From NCBI GenBank assembly GCA_023334545.1, contig JAADVB010000037.1, positions 38,973-102,972 on the forward strand: a stretch of 64,000 bases of DNA. The letters run 5' to 3'. The notes beneath the pieces were generated by a model. The model ran no database searches. It saw only the letters and a program-made list of their open reading frames with translations, and was not told the DNA's origin. The DNA comes from Salisapilia sapeloensis. Its lineage: Eukaryota > Oomycota > Peronosporomycetes > Peronosporales > Salisapiliaceae. Both the position numbers and the translations under genes were made by a program. Positions 10,624-20,156 of the stretch are shown one piece after another (position 1 is the stretch's first letter; each line of letters opens with the position of its first letter).

Positions 10624-12108
10624 TTGTGGCACGTCTCACCGGAAGCGAAGATGACTGATACCAAGACGGTATTGCAAAAGCAGCTTCGGAAGGTCAAGAA
10701 ATTTGCCGATGTAGCGTCGCCATTGGACCACTCAGATGCACGCTCTGGCATCTACTCGTCAGACTTTCGAGGCATCTACCACCTCGCCATCATCTGCGGC
10801 GGCCTGTACATGCTTTCCACCTTTATTAGCAATATGTCGAAGCACGAGAGTATTTTTGCCGACTCGGTGCTTTTGCTATCCGTCTTTGCGTCCAGGGGAC
10901 TGATCGAAGTGCTCGCTACGTTTGCTTGTCAAGCGCTCTTCACGTATACTGGCATGATCCCCGTATTCATGGCAAGGTCCCCCAAGTACAAGGACAACAT
11001 GGCATGGATCCACTTTATCCACCACGCGTTGCAAACCGTGCTCTTCGCCAGCACGATGGCTATTATCTACATCCAGAACTGGACGCTCGTACACTCTGTC
11101 TCGGTGTTTATGGAAGGCGTCGTTCTTTTGCTTAAAATGCATTCGTATGTACGAACACAGTTCGCTCTTATCACTGTCCATGGCGTGGAAGAGCATCCAG
11201 CTCCGACGTTCCGAGACTATACCATGTATCTACTCTTCCCGACGCTCGTGTACGAGACGAGCTATCCTCGTACGAACCACATTCGATGGGGCTATTTGCT
11301 AGAAAAAGCCACGAGCAACTGCATGGGCATGAGTGTCATGTATATCATCGTGACAGACCACGTAGTGCCTCGACTACAAGAGTCTGCATATGTAAACCCC
11401 GTGCTGGTTACGACGCAGCTCCTTCTCCCGTTCCTTGGAGTCATCCTCACGTTTTGGTTCGTCGTCTTTGAAAGCCTGATGCCTGGTATTGCTGAAGTCA
11501 CGTACTTTGCCGACCGAGACTTTTACGATGACTGGTGGAACAGCACCACCTTTGATGAGTTCGCTAGAAAGTGGAATAAACCAGTGCACGAGTTCCTCCT
11601 CCGACATGTGTACTATGAAAGTCTTGACACGGGTCGACTGTCTCGTACGGAAGCGACGATGCTGACGTTCTTCATGTCTGCTGCCGTCCACGAGTGCGTC
11701 TTCGTCGTTGCCTTCCGCACTGTCCGTCTCTATTTTTTCGTCCTGCAGATGGCTCAGGTGATCATCATCATGTATGGTCGAGGGCTCAAGGGCACGCGTC
11801 TCGGCAACACTGTCTTCTGGCTCGGCATCATCGTCGGTGTACCTCTCCAGGCGGTCTTGTACTCAAGAGAGTACTTTGGTGGCGAATCTATCTTTGTCGA
11901 AGTCATGATTCCTATCATGATCGTGGGTTTTGGCAGTGCCCTCGTCGCATCTTTCCTGTCCGTGTCTTCTGGCCGAGTGTCCAAGACTGAACGCCGTCGA
12001 TGTGATTCCGATGCTGCTAACTCCCTTGCGGTTGCAGCCAAGCAACAGCACGACAAGCAGCAAGAAAAGCAGGAGGAGAGGCAACAGGAGAAGCAGAAGA
12101 GTAACTAG
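10624..12108 (+). CDS. MBOAT-family diacylglycerol/sterol O-acyltransferase (DGAT1/SOAT type)
   Basis: Single exon, 494 aa. The acyl-CoA site motif FYDDWWN lies near residue 300, and the catalytic His is in the membrane helix FFMSAAVHECVF (His356). About eight to nine hydrophobic segments match the MBOAT fold, including YHLAIICGGLYMLSTFI and LLLPFLGVILTFWFVVFES. RKWNKPVHEFLLRHVY just after the FYxDWWN motif is typical of the DGAT1/ACAT branch and not of GUP or porcupine. Likely reaction: acyl-CoA transfer to diacylglycerol or sterol in the ER. The last ~35 residues are Gln/Lys/Glu-rich and cytosolic. DGAT and sterol acyltransferase cannot be told apart by eye. A second ATG 9 codons in (MTDTKT) could be the real start. 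Confidence 0.9.
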   Translation: MWHVSPEAKMTDTKTVLQKQLRKVKKFADVASPLDHSDARSGIYSSDFRGIYHLAIICGGLYMLSTFISNMSKHESIFADSVLLLSVFASRGLIEVLATFACQALFTYTGMIPVFMARSPKYKDNMAWIHFIHHALQTVLFASTMAIIYIQNWTLVHSVSVFMEGVVLLLKMHSYVRTQFALITVHGVEEHPAPTFRDYTMYLLFPTLVYETSYPRTNHIRWGYLLEKATSNCMGMSVMYIIVTDHVVPRLQESAYVNPVLVTTQLLLPFLGVILTFWFVVFESLMPGIAEVTYFADRDFYDDWWNSTTFDEFARKWNKPVHEFLLRHVYYESLDTGRLSRTEATMLTFFMSAAVHECVFVVAFRTVRLYFFVLQMAQVIIIMYGRGLKGTRLGNTVFWLGIIVGVPLQAVLYSREYFGGESIFVEVMIPIMIVGFGSALVASFLSVSSGRVSKTERRRCDSDAANSLAVAAKQQHDKQQEKQEERQQEKQKSN

Positions 12109-12161
12109 TCTCGAGAGAAACATGCTATGTGTACAAATGAAATTTATCCACAGTCTACTTT

Positions 12162-13089
12162 TTAATCCTGTGTGCGTGGTTGCACCAGCACAATGTCAGA
12201 CGCTTGGACGGTGCAGACTTCACAGTTATGGAGTTTCCGAGGCATCCGGAGCATGCGTTTGAAAAATGAGCTGTGGCCGACGATGGCAATGTGCTGTTCG
12301 TCCATATTGGAGATGGTTTCCATTAACTCGTAGATGCGTTTATCTAGGTCCTGCGGTGTCTCTCGTAGCGGTAGAACTTCATTTGCTTTCGTGATCGGTG
12401 TGATCGGGTCGTAGACGGACTTCTGCTCTGCATTCAGCCACCAAGATCGCTCCAAAGTTGTGATTTGTGAAGCTAAATGGGGAAACTTTTGCACCAAATC
12501 TAGCGTATAAAGTATTTGAGTAGTCTATCGAGTTATGTACGCATGCTTGTCAAAACCGTCAGGTTGCTGTCCAATGTCACAAGCAGTGTCAAGCATCTCT
12601 CGGCAGCTCGGGTCCACTATCGTGCAAGAAAATTACGTAAAAGGTCGAAAAGCTAAACGCATGATAGACGTACGTATGAGGCGGGCGTCACTGTCTTGAA
12701 ATCCCATCGTTGCAGTCTCGATTGCTCTGCTAAGTGGACTGGAAATTATCTATACGAGGTGCATGTCAACTGTAGAAATCCATTGAATATCAAAATTAAA
12801 GCAATGTCTACCACTTCCACGCGTTTATTTAACTCTTCTGAATTTATTTGCTGTCGGAGCTTCTCCGCCTGATCAGACAACCAGCTCAGTGCAATGCTTA
12901 AGGACAGAAATGATCTTGAATCGAAACGACAGCTACCTGTCGCCTTCCTTTTTTGCTCAATGGAGCATCAATAATCATAGGGTCTTTCACGAATACCCAC
13001 GAGAAGTTGTACAGGCTTTTCATCCGCCACTCGTTAAAAGTGGACTCGCCATGACGGATACAATACAGCGTTTTGCCCTCGTCCGACAT
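12162..13089 (-). CDS. Histidine phosphatase (phosphoglycerate-mutase-like), 5 exons
   Basis: Exons 13089-12937, 12868-12812, 12749-12674, 12616-12557 and 12499-12162 all join in phase to give 227 aa. The start MSDEGKTLYCIRHGEST holds the RHG phosphohistidine motif. PLSKKGRRQAEKLRQQI, then IISSPLSRAIETATMGF, then HIAIVGHSSFFKRML supply the rest of the histidine-phosphatase core, including the second catalytic His. The protein lacks features of glycolytic PGAM and resembles the eukaryotic 'phosphoglycerate mutase-like' group, whose substrates are mostly unknown. It is divergent from the DTW-domain gene, with only 86 bp between start codons, so the two probably share a promoter. Its 3' end faces the acyltransferase gene 53 bp away. 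Confidence 0.85.
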
Positions 13090-13175
13090 GATGGACGAAC
13101 CTCCTACTTGGGATTGAAAGTAAAAAACCGATATATGTAATTTACATAACCACCTAACACGATACCAAGTCGGAT

Positions 13176-14293
13176 TTGCCACAAATGGACTTAAATGGTG
13201 ATGAACGTAGCTCTGACTGCAGCACAAGACACAACAAGTCTACTGCCTCGTGCTGGAAAAGAGAAAGATGTGCCTCTTGCCAAGGGAACTTCAAGTTTTT
13301 CTGCCCAAAATGCTGTGTCCCACTCGGAGTACCCCCGGACGTCACCGTGCCTCGCTTGCGACTGCCTTTGACTGTTGATATCTGGTTCCATGATCACGCT
13401 CGGAAAAGCACAGCGACTCATGCCAAGACATTGGCGCCAGAAGATGTTAACCTAGTGCAGTGTAGGGCATCTGAGCTAAGCAAACAGGGTGCTACGCCAC
13501 TGCCAGAGTATGACCCGAACACCACGTTCGTCGTGTACCCCACTGATACAGCATCCAAATTACCAGAAATGACCAAAGACGAGCTTGAAAAGCTTGAAAA
13601 AGTTGTCTTTATTGACAGCCCGTGGCAGAAAGCGCCTGCATTGCTACAATACACGACACTAAGCAACTTGAAATGCATCAAGTTAGCTGATCCACCCATG
13701 GAGAGCAAATTCTGGAGATACCATAAAGCAGGCGGAGGATGCGTATCTACCATCGAAGGTATAGTATTTCAATACGCGAGTGATGCAACCAATACTCATA
13801 GGTTTCTGTTCTAGCCATCCAATTACTATTGGAAGAATACAAGCAAGCTGCCTCTGCAGCCGGTATTCCACTTCGGCCTGGTGTAGATGAGAGCGACCTG
13901 TCTGACTTGTTGTACCTATTTGGCTTGCTTCGAGAAGTGATTGAAGAGACATACGAAAAGGATCCACAGCTTTGTATCCAACCTCCGACAGATCCAGCCG
14001 AGAAAGAGCGACGGCAGCAGTTGAGAGAGCAGAAAGAAGCTGGGAAAAAGCGAAAGATCGAGAACAGAGAGAAATTGTGGAAGAAGATGAAAGAGGCAAA
14101 GGAAAAAGGAGAGAATTTGCCCAAGAAAGGCAAGTGTTTTAATTGTCGCAAGCCAGGCCATGAAGCATGGCAATGCCCGCAGCCGTGTAGATTTTGCCAA
14201 AGTCCAGACCATTACACAGGTACTTGTCCGCAGAGAGGCAAGAGAGCGAATCAGCCACAAGAGCCACAAGGTCCTGTCACGAAGGCTATATAA
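13176..14293 (+). CDS. DTWD1: DTW-domain tRNA-uridine aminocarboxypropyltransferase with C-terminal zinc knuckles
   Basis: Exons 13176-13758 and 13815-14293 join as STIE-AIQLLLEEYKQ. The N-terminal Cys cluster (RCASCQGNFKFFCPKCCVPLG) and the DTW core are clear: TFVVYPTDTAS, VVFIDSPWQKAPAL and the late signature FWRYHKAGGGCVSTIEAI, as in animal DTWD1. DTW enzymes install acp3U in tRNA using S-adenosylmethionine. After a charged Lys/Glu linker the protein ends with two CCHC-type knuckles, CFNCRKPGHEAWQC and CRFCQSPDHYTGTC. These resemble retroviral-type RNA-binding knuckles and are not, to my knowledge, part of animal DTWD1. The first ATG (13176) is used; one at 13185 is also possible. Confidence 0.85.
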
Positions 14294-15270
14294 TTAAAGT
14301 CACGTAATTGTAGCGTGCGGACAAATGAAGAAGAGTAGAGCCCAGTTTTGCTCTTGATCAAGTTCATTCTTAGGCATTCGTGCGTCATCTTTTTGAAGCA
14401 TGCATCTCAGCAATAATACATGCGAGTTTGTTTGTTCGACATAAGATCAGTGTTTTTGGAAGAGAGCTCAATGTGCATCATTTCAACGTAAATGACGGGC
14501 CGGTAGTTTCGTGAACGCTCTTGAGCTCAAACAAAGTATCATAGTAAAACGAAGAGTTTATGATCAACACCGAAGTGGTGAAGAGGCTTGCTCAAAATAT
14601 AGCTCATTGTACTGCTCGACACGCCTGATACATATGATAATATAGTTTGTATCTTTGGAATGACGAACATGAATCGAACCAAGAAAGAGGGAGCGAGGTT
14701 GAGTACAGAGACAATCTTTCCTGTTCTATAACAACGAGAATCGCTTGCTGCATTAAAAGAACGCTTTCCTATACTCGGGATCATCGACATTATCTCTATC
14801 ATGTTCGCAATGGATTTGTTGTGATGGAACTGCCAACTGCCTGCTTTGAAATTGCCAAGCATGACAAAGGATGACCACCAGCACATCCACCTCATTTAGC
14901 TGCTAAGCATCATAATTTACGCATCTTCAGGTGTATAGCACGTCCCTCAATGCACATGACGCTGTAGTCTTCGCTTCCAGATTACCAGTACGCTGGAATC
15001 AAATAGTCTTATCGATAGGTACCTTTACATGCATAACAAAAGATCGTATCTCATCTCCATCCTTATCTAGCATATCAAGATGCGTATCCACCAGATCTAT
15101 CAACAGATCTACCAACTGATCCAATCCTGATAGGCGCTACCATACTTTAAGCAAGACGAGGTCCATGTCGATTCCAAGTGTCCGAAACGCGTGGCGCGTA
15201 CTTAGTCGAGAGCGTAGATCCAGGTACCAAACGCACTAGACACAAGTAGCTCTCACAGGGGGTAGCGACG
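14294..15270. other. Intergenic, about 1 kb, nothing recognised
   Basis: Contains two overlapping open frames (14539-14895 on minus, 14647-14874 on plus) that show no family motif, splice context or coding-like composition. A T-loop-like sequence on the minus strand near 14670 was inspected and lacks a T-stem, so it is not a tRNA. The last ~100 bp is probably the SEC24 5' leader. Confidence 0.5.
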
Positions 15271-18200
15271 ATGAGCGCACCGCCGAACCAAAACTACGGT
15301 CGCGTACCTGCGCAGCAACCGGGGCAGCAGCCCCACATGCGTCCTCAGCAGCCTCGAGGCTTCCGACCGTTCAATCCTGGTCAACAGCCACAGCAGATGC
15401 CGAATCAGGGACCGCCCTCTGGAAACGCAGCTCGGCCGCAAGGATTTGCCGGACCGCGCGGGTCTCCTGCGAACGGCAACGCACCGATGCAGTTCCGAGG
15501 ACCTCCTTCGAATGGAAGTCAGTCCAGTATGACTGCTCGGGGAGCTCCGTCGCCTTCGCAAGGGATGCGAGGTCCACCTTCTGGAGGACAGCCTTCCCCT
15601 GCTGGATTGAACAACCAGTTTAACAATATGAGCTTCCGAGGTCCTCCTGCTTCGCCTCAGCAACCGCAAATGCGAGGTGCTCCTCCTGCAAATCAAATGC
15701 GAGGACCTCCTCCCAACCAGATGAGAGGTCCTCCACCGTCACCGTCGCAAAGTCAGCCGCAGATGCGAGGCCCCAACCAGATGAGAGGTCCACCTGGGCA
15801 GAACCAAATGCGTGGTCCACCTCCTGTAGGCCAACCTCAGATGAGAGGCCCTCCGCAACAGATGAGAGGACCGCCGAATGGTCAGCAGCAGGGTCCTCCG
15901 CGTCCAGGTCCTCAAGGCATGAAGCAACCGCCATCTCCTGCACCCCAAGGCATGCAGCAAGGTCCTCCGCCCCCTGGTAAATACATGCAGCAACCACCTC
16001 CGCCTGGACCTCAAGGTATGCAGCAACCTCCTCAAGGACCGTCGAATCCGCCACGAGGACCTGCGTATCCTACAGGAAACTTCCAGCAGTCGAACGATAT
16101 GATGGGTATGTGTATGCTTTTTACGGTTTATAAATGTCTGGAACGTATATAGTTGACAGCGTAAATGCTAACTTTATTGCTGCGATAGGACATGCAAAAG
16201 GTCCTGGGATGCAAGGGTATGCTCCTCAGATGCACGGACAAGTCCAGCAGCCAGTGTTGAGTGAAGAGCAGATCGCTGCACAGTGCCACAAGCGGTACAT
16301 GCAGCCAACTGTAAGCGTTTTGCCTCACTCGCAGGAAGATGCGAACAAGAGCAAGCTGTCCTTTGGTGTAGTCATCCGACCTTTGGCACCGCAACCAGAA
16401 GACGACCCAATCGACGTGGTTAACTTTGGCCAGGCGGGCGTTGTCCGCTGTCGATACTGTCGGTCGTACGTGAATCCGTTCGTCCAGTGGGTGGACAACG
16501 GGCGGCGTTTCCGTTGTAACATCTGCGGCACCGCTACGGACGTCCCTAGTGCCTACTACTGCCATTTAGATGCGAGTCAGCAGCGTCAGGATCGGTTCGA
16601 ACGACCGGAATTGAGCAAGGGTAGTATTGAAATCATCGCTCCGTCCGAGTACTTGATGCGTCCACCGCAGCCACCGTGCTACATATTCGTTTTGGACGTG
16701 TCAGCGCAGTCCATTGCTTCTGGCATGTTGCAACAGGCTGCCGTGACGATTCGTGCACAGCTGGACAACCTTCCTGGTTCCCCTCGTACGCGCGTCGGGT
16801 TCTTGACGTACGACAACGCAATACACTTTTATAACCTCAAGCCGACGCTTAAAGCTCCTCAGATGATGGTCGTATCGGACTTGGAAGAGCTGTTCATTCC
16901 GATTCCGGACGAGCTACTCGTCAACTTGAGCGACTCGCGCGAGATGGTCGAGATGCTGTTGGAGACGCTTCCGTCCATCCACGCCAACGCCAGTCGAGCA
17001 GAGACTGCGCTCGGGTCTGCCATTCGTGTCGCATTTAAACTCATGTCTCCTATCGGAGGTAAGATGATGGTCTTCCAGTCTGCTCTCCCGACGACAGGTG
17101 CCGGGGCTTTGCGACATCGAGAGGATCCACGTATCCTCGGTACGGATAAGGAACACTCACTCCTAAACCCAGTGGATACGTACTACCGAACGAACGCTAT
17201 TGACTTTAACCGACAGCAAATCACTGTCGACATGTTCCTGTGCGCGAATCAGTACACGGACGTGGCGTCTCTCGGCTCGCTCGTCAAGTTCAGTGGCGGT
17301 CAGCTACACTACTACCCTGGCTTTGACGCCGAGGTGCATGGAGAAAAGCTCGATCGTGACTTGACTCGCTGTCTGACGCGAGAGACGGCGTGGGAGGGCG
17401 TCATCCGAGTGCGCTGCACGAAGGGTATGCGCCTCACCAACTTTTATGGCAACGCCTTCCTCCGTGGTCCGGATCTCTTGGCACTGCCAACGACCCATGC
17501 AGACGCAGCGTTTGCAGTCGAGATTGCACACAGTGATGCACTCCTGAGCTCTTCCACGGTGAGCATCCAGGCAGGTACGTTGTATACGAACTCTGGTGGT
17601 GAGCGTCGTATTCGAGTGCACACGATCTGTCTACCTGTGTCCAAGTTGTATGCCGAACTCTTCCGATCGGTAGATATGGATGCGATGTGCAATCTGATGG
17701 CCAAGAACGCGCTTGAGGCGTCGCTCAAGACCGGATTGTCTGCATCTCGTGCCAAATTGCAGCAGCAGTGTGCGGATATCGTGCGTGCTTATCGTGGCTC
17801 TGGCGCGTATGGCACTTCTCAGAGTGCAGGGTATCAACTGCAGCTGCCGGATTCACTCCAACTACTTCCGCTGTACGTCATGTCGCTACTGAAGAACCCG
17901 GCGCTACGAGGCGGCGTCGACTTGAACTCAGACGAACGCGCATTTGCCCAGTCGTGTTTGAACAACATGCCAGCGAGTCAATCCAAGTACTACATCTACC
18001 CGAGACTCTTTCCGCTGCATGAGCTGCCGACGGAAGCTGGAAAGCCTTGTCCGGCGGAAGATGACTCGTTCACGACTGCTGGCGACAAGAAGATCGTCTT
18101 GCCTCCAGTCTTAAATCTGTCCATAGAGCGCATGGGATCCGAAGGAGTGTATTTGCTGGACGACGCACTAACCTTCTACCTCTGGGTCGGTCGATCTGCC

Positions 18201-18567
18201 CCTGCGCCATTGCTGCATAGTCTCTTTGGCACTGATTCGCTGGAAGGCGTTGACTGCCACAAGGTACCTAGACAACTTATTCCTCTAATCCGTTTCACTA
18301 TTGATTCGCTCATATATTGTATTGGTGCAGGTGAAACTGAAAGAGCCGCATGATGAATTGAGTGCGAGAGTGCATGCGATGCTGGATGCGATCCGAGAGG
18401 ATAGGAGTCTTTATCAGCAAGTCACGGTCATGCGCGAAGGCGATCCGTCTGAAGGGCGTTTCTTCTGGCGACTTGTAGAGGACCGAGCGAGCTTTGATGG
18501 CGGCTCGTACTCGTACTCGGAGTACCTTGGACAGATCAATCGCCAGAGCATGGGTGCCGCCAAATAG
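15271..18567 (+). CDS. SEC24: SEC24, COPII coat cargo-binding subunit, 3 exons
   Basis: Exons 15271-16105, 16189-18263 and 18331-18567 join in phase to give 1048 aa. Residues 1-280 are a Pro/Gln/Gly-rich disordered tail with many QMRGPP repeats. Then come the Sec23/24 zinc finger (CRYCRSYVNPFVQW and RCNIC), the trunk (CYIFVLDVSAQSIASGML, TRVGFLTYDNAIHFYNL, CANQYTDVASLGSL, GGQLHYYPGF), the beta-sandwich (RVRCTKGMRLTNFYGNAFLR), the helical part and a gelsolin-like C-terminus (EGVYLLDDALTFYLWVG). SEC24 sits with SEC23 on ER exit sites and selects cargo after SAR1 activation. Intron 1 falls exactly between the disordered tail and the folded part. Confidence 0.96.
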
Positions 18568-19207
18568 GTGGTGGCACGTTGGAACTTAAGAAGAGGAATT
18601 AGTAGAAACGAGAACAAAGACCAACAGTTGTACGCTGTCATATGCTTCTTTGTATTCTGCTCAATGCTTATAAATTTAATTCATGGGGGTGTACAATCCC
18701 ATGACTGTTTTTGTTTACAGGCGACGGCACCACTGGCGAGATGGATAGGAACAGCAAATGGGATAGTCTACACGTGCGCCAGTAGCTTCGTGGAAAACAG
18801 TTACTTTGACCTTCGTGGCTTTCATCGAATGCGAACCAGCGAAGCGGTATAATGCTTTTCGTATCAAACAAATGGAAGGCCGTTGTAGTGGTCTATTTAT
18901 AGCGAAAGGTTTAGCTAGTGGCCATCGCTTGAGTTTCATGCATGGAAATTTGGATGAAACACCAACTGCTTATCCTCTCCCTTCGATAAACTTGAAGGTG
19001 ACAGAATGCTCGTTGACTATCGGGATAGGCTACATAATTGTTGGAAACGTCCTCAGCATCAGTCCCATATGCCTTCATCATCCCACGAGGACGAAGGGTG
19101 CTCAGAACTCAGTTGGCAAAAGGTGCTCTTCTGGAACTATGGCAGTCCCGGCGGTCTTTTATCCTTCAATCGTCTCGGTCCCACCTCGACGGGGTTTGGC
19201 TGTCTCA
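18568..19207. other. Intergenic between SEC24 and a PH-like gene
   Basis: The open frame of the next gene extends back to an ATG at 18806, but the residues encoded there (18806-19207) are Cys/Ile-rich, show no domain and are probably 5' leader. No other feature was seen. Confidence 0.45.
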
Positions 19208-20050
19208 ATGCTATCCACGTCGTCAAACACGCATGACGGAAAGTATACGAACAGGCTTACCGCTTCCGTTCTTGAAACAATGAACAGCTACGAGGAGGTG
19301 TCCAAGGGTGACAGCAAGAGCGAGTTGGGAAGGACTTTCAACTCCGACTTGATGTCAACGGTTATGTCTAGCTCTAGCTCGGGTAGTACCCCAGCATCTC
19401 CAGTATCGACGGAAGAAAGCAAGCCGTCCATTCAAGGTTGGATGTATTTACTTCAGGACCAGTCTCAAAGCGATGAACGAAGGGAATTTATTTTTACTGC
19501 AAGTCATGGCCGAATGGATGCAAGCTCTACGAAGTCACTCAAACGTTTTACAAAAGTCTATGCGGTGCTGCATGACCAATTCTTATTGCTCTATCGATAC
19601 AAACTGAAGTCAAGATCCAATGTTCGCGCTCCGCTCATCCAAATTGCTGTCTCGGAAGCTGGCTCGACACTGGATGGGACATTACATGTCAAAGATGCGT
19701 ATGGACACCAACTTCAGCTACACCTGTACGATCGAAGCGAGTTGAGCTTGGAAAGTTGGAGGAAGGCTCTTACGATTGCCACCCTTTTGACTCAAGATCA
19801 TCTCAAAACCGTCGACTTTAACATCGATAAGTTACCACGCAACAGCATGTATCGTGGCACATTGCGAAAGCCGCGTAAAGCAAAGACAGTATCCAAGTTC
19901 AGAAGATTCGAGTCGACCAAGGAAAGGCTTCGTAATTGGGCTAAGCGATCACTGGGTCGTAGCCGTGAGTCAGAGGTGGATTTGGACGTATCTTCTTTGT
20001 CTATTAGCTCTGCAGAAGTAAAAACGGATTTTCGCCTCACTCACCATTAA
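19208..20050 (+). CDS. PH-like domain protein, paralog of the gene at 49067
   Basis: A Ser-rich start is followed by a pleckstrin-homology-like region: IQGWMYLLQD, RFTKVYAVLHDQFLLLYRY, PLIQIAVSEAGS, LQLHLYDRSELSLESWRKAL. Then comes a conserved tail, KLPRNSMYRGTLRK, and a basic stretch rich in Arg and Lys. The order (beta strands, terminal helix with invariant Trp) matches a PH fold, so phosphoinositide or protein binding at membranes is likely but unproven. The tail block DLPRSNIYRGSL recurs at the same place in the gene at 49067-49738, so the two belong to one family that I do not recognise by name. The start is uncertain: in-frame ATGs exist at 18806, 19139, 19208 and 19280. Confidence 0.7.
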   Translation: MLSTSSNTHDGKYTNRLTASVLETMNSYEEVSKGDSKSELGRTFNSDLMSTVMSSSSSGSTPASPVSTEESKPSIQGWMYLLQDQSQSDERREFIFTASHGRMDASSTKSLKRFTKVYAVLHDQFLLLYRYKLKSRSNVRAPLIQIAVSEAGSTLDGTLHVKDAYGHQLQLHLYDRSELSLESWRKALTIATLLTQDHLKTVDFNIDKLPRNSMYRGTLRKPRKAKTVSKFRRFESTKERLRNWAKRSLGRSRESEVDLDVSSLSISSAEVKTDFRLTHH

Positions 20051-20156
20051 TTCCGCACACTCGATATGATGTACGAGTCGGAGAATGATCGATATCCCTG
20101 ATAGTATGCCTTTAAAATTACCCGTTCAGAAATAGTAAAATGGGAACTTCCAAATA

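Noticed and set aside
14655-14700. T-loop-like sequence (ggttcgattc on the minus strand), possible tRNA
   Set aside because: The flanking bases cannot form a 5-bp T stem, and no acceptor, D or anticodon arm fits at the right spacing.
15271-16105. QMRGPP-repeat region as a separate secreted proline-rich protein
   Set aside because: It splices in phase into SEC24, whose N-termini are normally proline- and glutamine-rich; there is no signal peptide.
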